From Variovorax sp. SG517 (GTDB lineage Bacteria > Pseudomonadota > Gammaproteobacteria > Burkholderiales > Burkholderiaceae_C), in contig NZ_JABMJG010000008.1 of NCBI RefSeq assembly GCF_013376045.1, positions 62,001 through 126,000 of the forward strand: a stretch of DNA of 64,000 bases, read 5' to 3'. Shown piece by piece: positions 32,989 through 40,487 of this stretch. The notes beneath the pieces are model-generated. The model had not been told where the DNA came from. It saw nothing but the letters and a program-made list of their open reading frames with translations, and made no database searches. A program made the translations under genes and the position numbers. Within the stretch, counting starts at the first letter, position 1, and each line of letters begins with the position of its first letter.

Positions 32989-33190
32989 TTGCGGCCTCTT
33001 CAGCGGAAGAAGCGCACTCCTGCGCGCCGGTGGTTGCGCGCCCGGCTGGGCGCTGGATGGAGGTGCTCGCGTCGGCGCAGATGGCGAGACGCGCGCGCTG
33101 CCCCGACTTGTGCGAGAGCGTCACCAGCGTGTTGCCGATGCGCACTGTCTCGCCGACGCGGAGCTCAACGTGGACCAGGGTCGTGCTCAT
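32969..33190 (-). CDS. CsrA-like small protein
   Basis: A 73-residue protein. Residues 9-45 (ELRVGETVRIGNTLVTLSHK, then GQRARLAICADASTSIQR) align by eye with CsrA, which has RVGE-xxxIG, a five-strand core and an RNA-binding arginine after the fifth strand; here the IQR arginine falls at that place. The usual LTRR start is missing. CsrA binds GGA motifs in mRNA leaders. The C-terminal 25 residues are unlike CsrA and end NGKHPV. It starts at 33190 overlapping the stop of the preceding gene. It could control late mRNAs or be only a fold relative; the call is moderate. Confidence 0.45.
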   Translation of the reverse strand: MSTTLVHVELRVGETVRIGNTLVTLSHKSGQRARLAICADASTSIQRPAGRATTGAQECASSAEEAANGKHPV

Positions 33191-33882
33191 GGGAGGATCA
33201 GCACGTTGTGGTGTGGAACATCCTCGCGCGTGATGCGGCGCAGGTCGCTGTCCGGCATCGGCCCGAAGTAGGCGGTGAACCCGGCCTCTGCCCTGTCCGA
33301 GCGCGCAGGGTCGAATGCCTCGGTGTCGGGGATGCTGAAAGCCTTGTGCAGCGCCCACAGCAGCAGGTGCTCATGGTGTGTCTTGTGGATCTCGGGGGAG
33401 CCACGGACCACCGGCGGCGGCGAGCCGGCCGGCGGCAGCGCCATCGGCTCCAGCGGCGTCCGATAGCACTCGAGCACGATTACGTCGCCAACCTCGATGG
33501 TGCCGACCACCCGCAAAGAGGTGTCGTCCTGAATCACGAAGCACGTCGGGTCCGCACGTTCGCGCCAGCCAGGCATCTCGGCATCCAGCCATTCCCGCGA
33601 AACGAGCTTGAGCGGGCGCGGTCGGTCGCCGTTGGCAGGCTGTAGGTGCAGGCTGATGATCTCGAACACCGCCGCATGCAGCGGATACACGGCCTGGCCG
33701 CCCGCGAGGGTGATGCGGCACACAGCAGGGTTCGCATCCTCGCGCAGCAGCCGGCCGCGCACGGCGGCCTGCTGCTCTGCGTCGTTCAGCCAGTCAACGA
33801 CATCGGCATCCGCCCAGAAATAGGGCTGCAGCTTGTCGTTGGACAGGACGCGGAAGCGTCGGATCAAGTCCTGCAGGGTCAT
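33187..33882 (-). CDS. Head-tail adaptor protein
   Basis: A 231-residue protein starting MTLQDLIRRFRVLSNDKLQP and continuing WADADVVDWLNDAEQQAAVR. This N-terminal helix pattern, followed by a strand domain and the helical segment HEHLLLWALHKAFSIPDTEA, is typical of head-completion adaptors that dock to the portal of podovirus-like phages. It lies between the virion gene at 33879 and the CsrA-like gene with four-base overlaps. Assignment is from pattern and location. Confidence 0.6.
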   Translation of the reverse strand: MTLQDLIRRFRVLSNDKLQPYFWADADVVDWLNDAEQQAAVRGRLLREDANPAVCRITLAGGQAVYPLHAAVFEIISLHLQPANGDRPRPLKLVSREWLDAEMPGWRERADPTCFVIQDDTSLRVVGTIEVGDVIVLECYRTPLEPMALPPAGSPPPVVRGSPEIHKTHHEHLLLWALHKAFSIPDTEAFDPARSDRAEAGFTAYFGPMPDSDLRRITREDVPHHNVLILP

Positions 33883-34322
33883 GGGGCTCCGAACTGGTCC
33901 ACGAAGCCCTTGACGCGATCACGCATCTTCTCGATGCCGAGGTTGCCGGGCAGCTCCTGCTGGAACTTGGTCTTCGTCCAGTCGCGCAGCGCCTGCTTGT
34001 CCATCTTGTCGATCTGCTGGTGCAGCTCGAAGCGCTGGTTCTCCTTCTGGCGGCGCTCCTCTTCGGCCTTCTGGGCGGCTTCGAGCGTCTCCTGCGTGTC
34101 GTCCTTCGGCGTTTCGACCTTCTTGGACTTCGAGGTGGCATCGGCCGCCTTCACGTCGGCCGCCTTGAACACGTCGGCGTGCAGCAGGAACTTGGTAGCG
34201 AGCTCCGCCGGGACTTCGCGCGTCTGGTCCGGGTCGAACGTCAGGCGCGAGCGGTAGATGCGGTCCTGAAAAGGCGTCTCGGTACCGATGTAAGTGATGG
34301 CGACGAGTTGGCTTGCGGACAT
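33879..34322 (-). CDS. Virion-region protein with charged coiled coil
   Basis: A 147-residue protein starting MSASQLVAITYIGTETPFQD; AGAGGAG stands six bases before the ATG at 34322. Residues 1-60 contain strands and a tyrosine- and arginine-rich block (YRSRLTFDPDQTREVPAELA); residues 70-115 are lysine- and glutamate-rich coiled coil (EAAQKAEEERRQKENQRFEL). Such proteins follow the capsid gene in many podovirus-like prophages and may take part in head completion. Specific function unknown. Confidence 0.5.
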   Translation of the reverse strand: MSASQLVAITYIGTETPFQDRIYRSRLTFDPDQTREVPAELATKFLLHADVFKAADVKAADATSKSKKVETPKDDTQETLEAAQKAEEERRQKENQRFELHQQIDKMDKQALRDWTKTKFQQELPGNLGIEKMRDRVKGFVDQFGAP

Positions 34323-34391
34323 TGGATGCTCCTCTTGAATGTGACGAAGGGGCGGAACCGATGGCCCCGCCCCGCTACGCATCAGCGTCGA

Positions 34392-34871
34392 TTACTTCGG
34401 GCCGGTGCGTTCGCCGTGCACGATCACGTCCAGGCGCGAAGCCTTCGCGTTGGCCGCACCGGCGATGGTCAGCACCAGCAGCGCGGGCTTGGGCAGCTTC
34501 ACCGGGGCCTTGGCGGTGGCGGCGCGCAGGCGGCCCGTCGCGTTGAGCGCCAGGCCCGCGCCGAAGTACGCGGCGTCCTGCGGCACGTCGGCGCTGTCCA
34601 CGCCGTCGGCATAGATGAAGCCGAGCGAGCCGGTCACGGCCGCCGTCATCGCCGTCGACACGATGACCTGGGCGTCTTCGAGCACGAAGCCCTCGGGCAG
34701 CTTGTCGAGCACGACGACATCGCCCACGCCGAGCGGCGCGGCGCTATCGGCGTTGACCGCACCGCCGTCGGCTGCCGTGAGCAGGACGGCGCGCAGCGTG
34801 GTGAGGTTGCCGTAGGGGGTGAAGCCGCCGAACTGCTGCAGGCCCAGCCCCAGTTTCTTGATGGTTGCCAT
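34392..34871 (-). CDS. Capsid-associated (decoration-like) protein
   Basis: A 159-residue protein directly downstream of the major capsid gene. It is rich in alanine, glycine and valine with many predicted strands (LRAVLLTAADGGAVNADSAA; DVVVLDKLPEGFVLEDAQVI), a composition seen in small capsid-decoration proteins. The sequence itself is not one I can place. The call rests on position and composition. Confidence 0.55.
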   Translation of the reverse strand: MATIKKLGLGLQQFGGFTPYGNLTTLRAVLLTAADGGAVNADSAAPLGVGDVVVLDKLPEGFVLEDAQVIVSTAMTAAVTGSLGFIYADGVDSADVPQDAAYFGAGLALNATGRLRAATAKAPVKLPKPALLVLTIAGAANAKASRLDVIVHGERTGPK

Positions 34872-34938
34872 GGATGGCCTCCTGTGGGTGTCGTTGAAAG
34901 TGGAGAGGGAGGCCGGCCGGGGCCAGCCTCCGAGGGCA

Positions 34939-36231
34939 TCAGCCGCGCGGCTTGATGATGCGGACAGCGGTGTCGAGCACCGTCACGCCGTGGTCGGTGA
35001 ACTGGGTGGTGTCGCCGTGGTCCACCGCGAAGCGGATCTTCGACATGCCCAGGATCGCGCCGATCAAGATTTCCATCTTGTCGCCGTGATCGCCGTCCTT
35101 CTCGCTCCAGAAGAACGGGATACCGCTCTTCTCGGAGCTACCGAAGGCCTGCGCCAGCGCCTGGCCGCCAAGCAGCAGCGCGCGGTCCACCGCGAAGGTG
35201 GTACCGAACGCAGCCGGCACCTTCACGGTGGATTCCACCTCGCTGTCGTAGGCTGCGCAGTAAGCCAGGTCGTCGCCCGCGTAGAAGCGGATCGCCTTGG
35301 GCATCTTCACGATGAGGATGCCGTTCCAGAGGCCCACGTCGCCGAGGAACAGCGGGTGGTCCTTCGCCAGCCGGGCGCGCGCGTAGGCGTTGGCCTGGAA
35401 GCTGCGGAAGTCCGGGTTCGTGGCGAAACCGCTGTACTGGGCCGGCGACACCAGCGCGACGCGGATCGGGCTGTCGGTGGCGGCGAGGTCACCCTCGAAC
35501 TCCACCGGGGGCGGCGGCAGCGGGATCTGGTCCATCCACGAGCGCAGCGAGTCCACCGCGTCCATGGTGAACTGGTCGGTCGTGGCGATGACCAGCTCGC
35601 CGGCGTTCGCCTTCACCTCGCCCACCGCACCGCCGCCGGCCACCAGGTGCCGGTTGCGCGTTGGCGCCTTCACCCGGTTAACCATGATTTCCTTGAACTT
35701 CGGGTGCGCCGCGACCGGCACGCGCCATTCGATCTTGTTGTCGTGGTAGCCGCGTGCGCCAGCGAGGTGAACGAGGATCGACTGGTCGATGTAGTCGTTC
35801 ATCAGCTGCTGGGCCTTCGGCCGACCCAGGCGGCGCAGGTCGTAGGGGCTGCGGATCTGGGTCATGGTGTTGCCCATGTCCACCGGGAAGCGCGCCTGGT
35901 TGATGCGCAGCCGGTCTTCCGAGAACGACATGCCCACGCCCTTGCCCTCGGCGTACTCGCTACCCATGATCGGGTAGCCGCCGATGGGGTTGTCGAGGTG
36001 GAAGGTGATCTCGTCACCCTTGTTCTTGCCCAGGTCGTCGGCACGCACGATGGGCATCGTGGGCTTCGATTGGCGCTTCGCACCCGCGATGGCGTTCTCG
36101 ATGGTGGGCATCTTGCCCGTCAGGCGGTTCAGCGTCGTATTGCGCTGCATGCAGGTGTGGAAGACCCCTACCGCCTGCTGGATCATGGCGCCGGTGGCGC
36201 CAGATGGGACGTTGGTTTTGCTTTCGGACAC
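34939..36231 (-). CDS. Major capsid protein, N4 gp56 family
   Basis: A 430-residue protein of the N4-gp56/DUF4043 major capsid type: VFHTCMQRNTTLNRLTGKMP near the start, GDEITFHLDNPIGGYPIMGS, EDRLRINQARFPVDMGNTMT, and the C-terminal RFAVDHGDTTQFTDHGVTVL. I prefer the GTG start at 36231 because AAGGAGG lies five bases upstream; the ATG at 36246 would place that sequence inside the gene. It forms the icosahedral shell with the scaffold gene directly upstream. Confidence 0.85.
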   Translation of the reverse strand: MSESKTNVPSGATGAMIQQAVGVFHTCMQRNTTLNRLTGKMPTIENAIAGAKRQSKPTMPIVRADDLGKNKGDEITFHLDNPIGGYPIMGSEYAEGKGVGMSFSEDRLRINQARFPVDMGNTMTQIRSPYDLRRLGRPKAQQLMNDYIDQSILVHLAGARGYHDNKIEWRVPVAAHPKFKEIMVNRVKAPTRNRHLVAGGGAVGEVKANAGELVIATTDQFTMDAVDSLRSWMDQIPLPPPPVEFEGDLAATDSPIRVALVSPAQYSGFATNPDFRSFQANAYARARLAKDHPLFLGDVGLWNGILIVKMPKAIRFYAGDDLAYCAAYDSEVESTVKVPAAFGTTFAVDRALLLGGQALAQAFGSSEKSGIPFFWSEKDGDHGDKMEILIGAILGMSKIRFAVDHGDTTQFTDHGVTVLDTAVRIIKPRG

Positions 36232-36283
36232 GGTGTCCTCCTTCAATGGGATGGGCTTCGCCTCCCGGCGATGCCTGGTGCAA

Positions 36284-37315
36284 TCAGAGTTGCTTGTTCA
36301 AGAAGGCCTCGATCTGCGCGGGGCTCATGTTTTCCATGGCCGCGTACATGTCGACGCCACCCATGCCTGCCATGCGCTCGTGCGGAGAGAGCCCGTCTGC
36401 GCGCCCGCCGGGGATGCCGGACAGGCTTGCAGGGGGTTCCGTCCGCGCGGAAGCAGCGGCGGCCGTGGCCGCAGCCTTGTCAGGGGCTGCGGGCGTAGGA
36501 GCTTCCTTGTTGCCTTTCGTGAAGGCATCGAACACCTCGACGATCTGCTCAGCCGTCCCGCCCGTCTTCGGATCGAACAGCTGCCAGTACGCATTGCGGA
36601 CCGCGCTTGGGTGGGCATCCACCCAGGCCTTGAACTCGGCGCTCTCCACGATGGAGTCAGCGTTGGGGTGCGCCTTGTAGATGGCCTCGTAGTGCGCGGT
36701 GGCAGCGTCCTGCTGTTGCTTGGCCTGCAGCGGTACGACGGCCTTGCCGACGCGCTCCTCTACCTGCTGTTGCACCAGCTTGGCGATGCCGGCCGCCAGC
36801 GCCTCCTCCGAGAAGTCGCCGAACAGGCCCGGGTCCACGCCCTTCTCGATGGCCGCCTCTGCGGTGGCGACCATGTTGTCGGTCTTGGTCGGGGCCTGCC
36901 CTTCGTTCTCGCGGGCCTTCGCCTGCGCCTGCAGGTCCGCCAACTGGCGCTTCGCATCCTCGGCTTCCGCCTTGTACGTGTCGCGCTGCTGGCGTGCCTT
37001 GTCCAGGTGGCTGAAGTCGATGGTGTGCTTGCCATCCTTCGCCAGGATCACGGTGTTGTCCGCGGTCTGCTGGTCTTCCGGGATGGGCTGCGCGCCATCG
37101 GGCTTGCCCTTGGTCTCGTCGGTTTGCTCGTTGCCCTTCGTGGGCTCAGCGGCACCGGGCTTGTCGTCGGTCGCAGTGGTGGTCGTGGGCGCGCCACCGA
37201 TTTCCGGCTTGCCGCCGGTATCGCCCTGCTCTTCCAAGCGCAATGCCTGGAGAGCCTGCTCCGGCGTCAGTGCGCCGTTGATGCTGTCAAAGAAGTTGTC
37301 GGTTGTTGCCGTCAT
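36284..37315 (-). CDS. Scaffolding protein
   Basis: A 343-residue protein rich in glutamate, lysine, alanine and glutamine with long helices (HLDKARQQRDTYKAEAEDAK; LAAGIAKLVQQQVEERVGKA) and low-complexity threonine- and proline-rich linkers. It ends in the short helix SPAQIEAFLNKQL. Composition and location immediately before the capsid gene are those of a head scaffolding protein. The start at 37315 is favoured over 37330; neither has a strong ribosome-binding site. About 211 bases of structured leader separate it from a late-region element. Confidence 0.75.
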   Translation of the reverse strand: MTATTDNFFDSINGALTPEQALQALRLEEQGDTGGKPEIGGAPTTTTATDDKPGAAEPTKGNEQTDETKGKPDGAQPIPEDQQTADNTVILAKDGKHTIDFSHLDKARQQRDTYKAEAEDAKRQLADLQAQAKARENEGQAPTKTDNMVATAEAAIEKGVDPGLFGDFSEEALAAGIAKLVQQQVEERVGKAVVPLQAKQQQDAATAHYEAIYKAHPNADSIVESAEFKAWVDAHPSAVRNAYWQLFDPKTGGTAEQIVEVFDAFTKGNKEAPTPAAPDKAAATAAAASARTEPPASLSGIPGGRADGLSPHERMAGMGGVDMYAAMENMSPAQIEAFLNKQL

Positions 37316-37526
37316 GCTCGTCCGCCACATATCGCCGTGGCCGCTAGGGACATCCGCATTCGGAGCACTGGGTGAGGCCGAAGCCCCACCCCGTACACCT
37401 CCAGCTGGGGGAGTTACCTCGCGCTCTTTCGAGGGAGGTGCCGGCTCTCACGAGCGGGCTGCTTCACGATCAGCTTTCGCGTCACGCTTGGGTGCGACTT
37501 TGCCGAGGGCCTGCCCTCTCGTGAAA
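37316..37526 (-). promoter_or_regulatory. Structured untranslated leader before the scaffold gene
   Basis: No convincing gene lies here. Read toward the scaffold gene it contains a GAGGGC-AG-GCCCTC hairpin soon after the late-region element, a CACCTCC/GGAGGTG pairing across about 33 bases, and an eight-pair hairpin GGTGGGGC-TTCG-GCCTCACC (37371-37390) with a UUCG tetraloop. The hairpins suggest a regulated leader or a separate small RNA. A 23-codon GTG-started frame also exists but has no ribosome-binding site. Confidence 0.4.
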
Positions 37527-37539
37527 CCCTACAGGGGGG
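37527..37539 (-). promoter_or_regulatory. Late-region element copy d (scaffold/capsid unit)
   Basis: CCCTACAGGGGGG on the plus strand. The TAG stop of the gene at 37529-37813 is embedded in it. It precedes the scaffold start by about 211 bases, much farther than the 36-37 bases seen at copies a, b, c, f and h. Confidence 0.55.
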
Positions 37540-37813
37540 CGACGAGCTCCGGCCGCAGAAAGATGAACGGCGCCGCGGTGCTCGGGCTGAAGCGCACGTA
37601 GCGCGGCGGGAACATCAGCTCACCCCGCATGCTCTCCGGCAGGACGAAGATGTAGCCCAGCTCGGGCGGCATGCCCTTCGACCGCATGAACTCGCCGAGC
37701 GGCTCCAGCGGCAGCGGGTCACGCAGCAGAAGCTCCATCGAGGCAAGGATCTGATCCATCGTCGGGGGTGGCTCTCCCTTGGTGGTAGCTGTGGTAGCAG
37801 TGAACATGTCCAT
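37529..37813 (-). CDS. Hypothetical protein
   Basis: A 94-residue protein starting MDMFTATTATTKGEPPPTMD, followed by an amphipathic helix (QILASMELLLRDPL) and ending FIFLRPELVAPL. Not recognised. It follows the 37822 gene closely and its stop codon forms part of late-region element d. Position between the Tad2 unit and the scaffold suggests a small late protein; no specific role is indicated. Confidence 0.45.
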   Translation of the reverse strand: MDMFTATTATTKGEPPPTMDQILASMELLLRDPLPLEPLGEFMRSKGMPPELGYIFVLPESMRGELMFPPRYVRFSPSTAAPFIFLRPELVAPL

Positions 37814-37821
37814 GGGCTATC

Positions 37822-38151
37822 TCAGTCGTTGGGCACGGGGAGCACCACCGCGTTGTATTCGCGGACCTGCGCAACCAGGTCGAGCAAGCACGTCCTGCAG
37901 AGGTCGAAGTCCGCCCGTCGGGCCTCGGAGGCAAGCAGGCGCGACGTATCGACATGGTGATCGGCTCGAAACACCATTGCGTACTCCACTCGGTATACGG
38001 CACGCCCGCGCAGCCCCATGCCGAAATCGTCCTGGGCCAAGACAAACTCCACCAGCCCTGCCACAGGCTCCCGGATGGAGCCGTCCAACAGGCGGAAGCT
38101 CCGCAATGCCGGGCGCGCGGGAGGCAATGCTGAGATGCGAGGTACCGCCAT
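37822..38151 (-). CDS. Hypothetical protein with CxxC
   Basis: A 109-residue protein starting MAVPRISALPPARPALRSFR; GAGGAG lies six bases before the ATG at 38151, which decides against longer starts. The C-terminal half has a helical, charged segment with a CRTC motif (RRADFDLCRTCLLDLVAQVR). Not recognised. It is in one operon with the Gp49-family gene (10-base gap). Confidence 0.5.
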   Translation of the reverse strand: MAVPRISALPPARPALRSFRLLDGSIREPVAGLVEFVLAQDDFGMGLRGRAVYRVEYAMVFRADHHVDTSRLLASEARRADFDLCRTCLLDLVAQVREYNAVVLPVPND

Positions 38152-38161
38152 CGCGTGCTCC

Positions 38162-38533
38162 TCAGGCACCAGCGCCGGAAAGGCGGCTGCGCAGCTCATA
38201 GCCCAGCAGGGGCCAGATTTGGTCGATGGCCTTCTCGCGCGCATAGCGTTTGCCGATCTCGGGGTCGAAGTTCTCCGGGGAAACCGGTCCTTCGTTCACG
38301 CCGACGATCTTGGTGCCGTTGCGCAGCACCAGCACACAAATCGTGACCATCCGCAGGGCGGCGGGCGACGTGTCGATGATGGTCTTGCGCGGCACCGCAT
38401 CCCACTGCACGCCGAGCAGCCCCTGCGCAGCCGTGAAGTAGTGCTCGCTGGCAATGGCTGCCTCGATGTCGGCAGGTGTGATGCGCGGCGCCACCGCCTT
38501 GGTGGCCAGCTCTTGCTCCGTCATGGCGTTCAT
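38162..38533 (-). CDS. Gp49-family phage protein
   Basis: A 123-residue member of the phage Gp49 family (function unknown). Signatures are ITPADIEAAIASEHYFTAAQ, CVLVLRNGTKIVGVNEGPVS, and SPENFDPEIGKRYAREKAID followed by QIWPLLGYELRSRL. The start at 38533 overlaps the TGA of the Tad2-fusion gene. Gp49 proteins are usually small late-region proteins in tailed phages, often beside DUF2829/Tad2 genes, as here. Confidence 0.8.
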   Translation of the reverse strand: MNAMTEQELATKAVAPRITPADIEAAIASEHYFTAAQGLLGVQWDAVPRKTIIDTSPAALRMVTICVLVLRNGTKIVGVNEGPVSPENFDPEIGKRYAREKAIDQIWPLLGYELRSRLSGAGA

Positions 38534-39624
38534 TCGACCAGCACCCAGTCCACAGCCAGCATGTCGGTCTGCGAGGCCAGCCACGGCACGAGCTTGTTGT
38601 CGGCGGTCTTCATGCCGATCCACGGCAGACAGTGGCTCACCATGTCGCTGACGCCGAGGACCGAATAGGCGGGCAAGCTGGGGACCATGGTGTCGTCGTC
38701 GGGTTTCACTCGCAACAGGAACATGCCCTTGCCGTTCCAGCCCACACGCGCCACGCGGCGGCCGGCCTTGAGATGGCGGATGGCGTCGCCAAAATCGCAG
38801 TGCGGGGGCGCGTAGCCAGCTACAGCGCAATCAGCCGTGGTCGCGCCCGTCATGTGACGCATCAGCCCTTCGTCCAATGCCTCGTGGACGCTCTCGCGAA
38901 GGGCATTGACCGCGCTGGCAGCCGCCGTCTCCTTCCGGTGATCGTCGTGCACAGGCAGGCATGTCAACGTCACCCTCAGGCCGGGCTCGGAAGCTGGTGC
39001 CGGCGACTCGCTGTAGAAGGCGCTGTGCAGGTAGTTCCATGCCCGGTTGACGTGTTCGTTGAAGCCAGGGTGCAACGCCCGCAGCTCCCCCATGGCATTG
39101 CGGATCGCCGGATAGAGCACGCGCGAGGCGTGGTTCCCGCCGGCCGGCTCCACGGGCTTTGCACCGTAGCTCATCAGCGCATCCAGCGCCTGCCGCACCT
39201 CGTGGCCGATCCGGGCCCCGCTGTTGCCCAGCTCTGCGACGCGCGTGGCGATTGCGTGCGCGGCCGACTGCTCGAGCTCGTCGCGATGGGAGCGAAAGCT
39301 GCGCGGCCCGCCGTTCGCCTCCTTGGTCTGGGTGTCCTGTTTGGCCGCCTGCCCCTTCTGGAAGGGCATCCATCCGCAGAACGCGCTGTCGGGCGGTGCC
39401 TCGTCTCCCTGCACCAAGCGCACGCTGGTCCTGCTGTGCACAGTGCCGTTCGCATCGAAGACGCCGAGGTTGACCATGCTGTCGTTCCAGACGCGGGCGA
39501 TGATCGCCGCATAGGGACCACCGCTCTCGTTGCAGGCGAAGCCCGATTCGCCGCTCTTCGGCGCCGGATAGAACCAGACGACGCGGCCGACGGTCGGGAT
39601 GATGATGGGGTTCGGGTTGGACAT
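38530..39624 (-). CDS. Multi-domain protein with C-terminal Tad2 (DUF2829) anti-Thoeris domain
   Basis: A 364-residue fusion. Residues 278-364 are a Tad2/DUF2829 domain: FGDAIRHLKAGRRVARVGWN, then KTADNKLVPWLASQTDMLAV and the closing DWVLVE. Tad2 proteins sequester the cyclic ADP-ribose-type signal of Thoeris defence. Residues 1-90 are a separate beta domain (PTVGRVVWFYPAPKSGESGF). Residues 165-205 form a helical hairpin (LYPAIRNAMGELRALHPGFN), whose shape recalls Acb2/Tad1 hairpins, though that is only suggestive. AGGAG lies four bases before the ATG at 39624. A pseudoknot-like leader precedes it. Confidence 0.8.
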   Translation of the reverse strand: MSNPNPIIIPTVGRVVWFYPAPKSGESGFACNESGGPYAAIIARVWNDSMVNLGVFDANGTVHSRTSVRLVQGDEAPPDSAFCGWMPFQKGQAAKQDTQTKEANGGPRSFRSHRDELEQSAAHAIATRVAELGNSGARIGHEVRQALDALMSYGAKPVEPAGGNHASRVLYPAIRNAMGELRALHPGFNEHVNRAWNYLHSAFYSESPAPASEPGLRVTLTCLPVHDDHRKETAAASAVNALRESVHEALDEGLMRHMTGATTADCAVAGYAPPHCDFGDAIRHLKAGRRVARVGWNGKGMFLLRVKPDDDTMVPSLPAYSVLGVSDMVSHCLPWIGMKTADNKLVPWLASQTDMLAVDWVLVE

Positions 39625-39644
39625 GAGGCTCCTGAGAAGGCAAA

Positions 39645-39784
39645 AGCCCTGTGGTCTGGCATCCCCGGTAGCGGCCGTTCCCCTTGCGGGGATGGGATGC
39701 CAGAGCACAGGGCTCTGTGGTTTGTCGTCTTGGCCGCTACCCGTTGACGCAGTGATCGTCCCGGACCGTCGGGCATGCACCTAT
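39645..39784 (-). ncRNA. Pseudoknot/attenuator-like leader RNA before the Tad2 gene
   Basis: Between late-region element e and the Tad2 gene the minus strand holds, in order: A1 GGTAGCGGCC (39732-39741); B1 at 39694-39714; a CCCC-GCAA-GGGG hairpin; A2 GGCCGCTACC (39667-39676); B2 at 39645-39665; then TTTT. A1 and A2 are perfectly complementary over 10 bases. B1 and B2 are complementary over 21 bases with one mismatch. The order A1-B1-A2-B2 gives either a pseudoknot or two exclusive folds, with B1:B2 plus T's acting as terminator. No reading frame explains the pairing. Transcription is inferred. Confidence 0.55.
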
Positions 39785-39796
39785 CCCTACAGGGGG
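39785..39796 (-). promoter_or_regulatory. Late-region element copy e (Tad2 unit)
   Basis: CCCTACAGGGGG on the plus strand, a full match to the consensus. It precedes the pseudoknot-like leader and is 160 bases from the Tad2-fusion start. It is also 24 bases upstream of the divergent HEPN gene, so it could affect both. Confidence 0.6.
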
Positions 39797-39820
39797 TGTC
39801 GATTTGCTAGTCTCGAATGC

Positions 39821-40480
39821 ATGACCGACAACAATCTCCCTCCTCTCCCGCCCATAGGCCAGGACGTGCTGTACGCGCGAGTTGTTGCGCAGTTCGGAGG
39901 TCCCGACGGGTTGATGCGCCACGTTCAAGCGCGCCATGCCGAATTTCAGTCCGTGTGGGGACAGGACTCTGTTGAGCTGGGGCAAGTCTTGCATGCACAT
40001 CTGGTCGTGGAGTTCTTCCTGACCGAATACCTCAAGCATCTGTTCCCCGGCCTGGACATGGACAAGCTTGGCCTGCGATACGGTCAGAAGGTGCGCATGT
40101 TGCCGACCGACCGCAGCATGCTCAGTGCGATGGTTCCCGGGCTGAATGCCCTTGGGACGATTCGCAACCGACTGGCTCACGTGCGGAGGGTCCAAATCTC
40201 GAAGGATGATGTACAGGCCATCGTCAACGTCGATCCATACACCACGCTCGTGGGCTTCTCAGGGAGTATCGATCTCGCGGTTGCAACGCCCCTGGAGATA
40301 GTGCTGAGCTTTGCCCAATGGGCGGCGGGCTCCCTACATTCCGCATCTGATCCGACGCATGAGCGCTGGGCCTTTGCCGCGGACCCCACAAGGGCGGTCC
40401 CGGGCTACGAACACTTTCTGCCAGATGCGCCGTTCGAGGGCGTGCCGGGTGTTGGCCGGCGCCCTGGCTTGACAGGCTGA
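39821..40480 (+). CDS. HEPN-like protein (DUF4145/MltR-like)
   Basis: A 219-residue all-helical protein. R115-N116-R-L-A-H120 in NALGTIRNRLAHV is a canonical HEPN RNxxxH motif, and the preceding helices (LHAHLVVEFFLTEYLKHLFP; KVRMLPTDRSMLSAMV) match the DUF4145/MltR-type layout. HEPN domains are often RNases in defence or toxin systems, but some are non-catalytic. The gene lies alone on the plus strand between minus-strand late genes, converging on the portal gene. I infer a lysogen-expressed accessory gene, possibly phage exclusion. No partner nucleotidyltransferase is adjacent. Confidence 0.6.
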   Translation: MTDNNLPPLPPIGQDVLYARVVAQFGGPDGLMRHVQARHAEFQSVWGQDSVELGQVLHAHLVVEFFLTEYLKHLFPGLDMDKLGLRYGQKVRMLPTDRSMLSAMVPGLNALGTIRNRLAHVRRVQISKDDVQAIVNVDPYTTLVGFSGSIDLAVATPLEIVLSFAQWAAGSLHSASDPTHERWAFAADPTRAVPGYEHFLPDAPFEGVPGVGRRPGLTG

Positions 40481-40487
40481 ACGCGAT

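Noticed and set aside
37434..37505. A 23-codon GTG-started frame in the scaffold leader
   Set aside because: No ribosome-binding site and no convincing composition; the region is better explained as structured leader.
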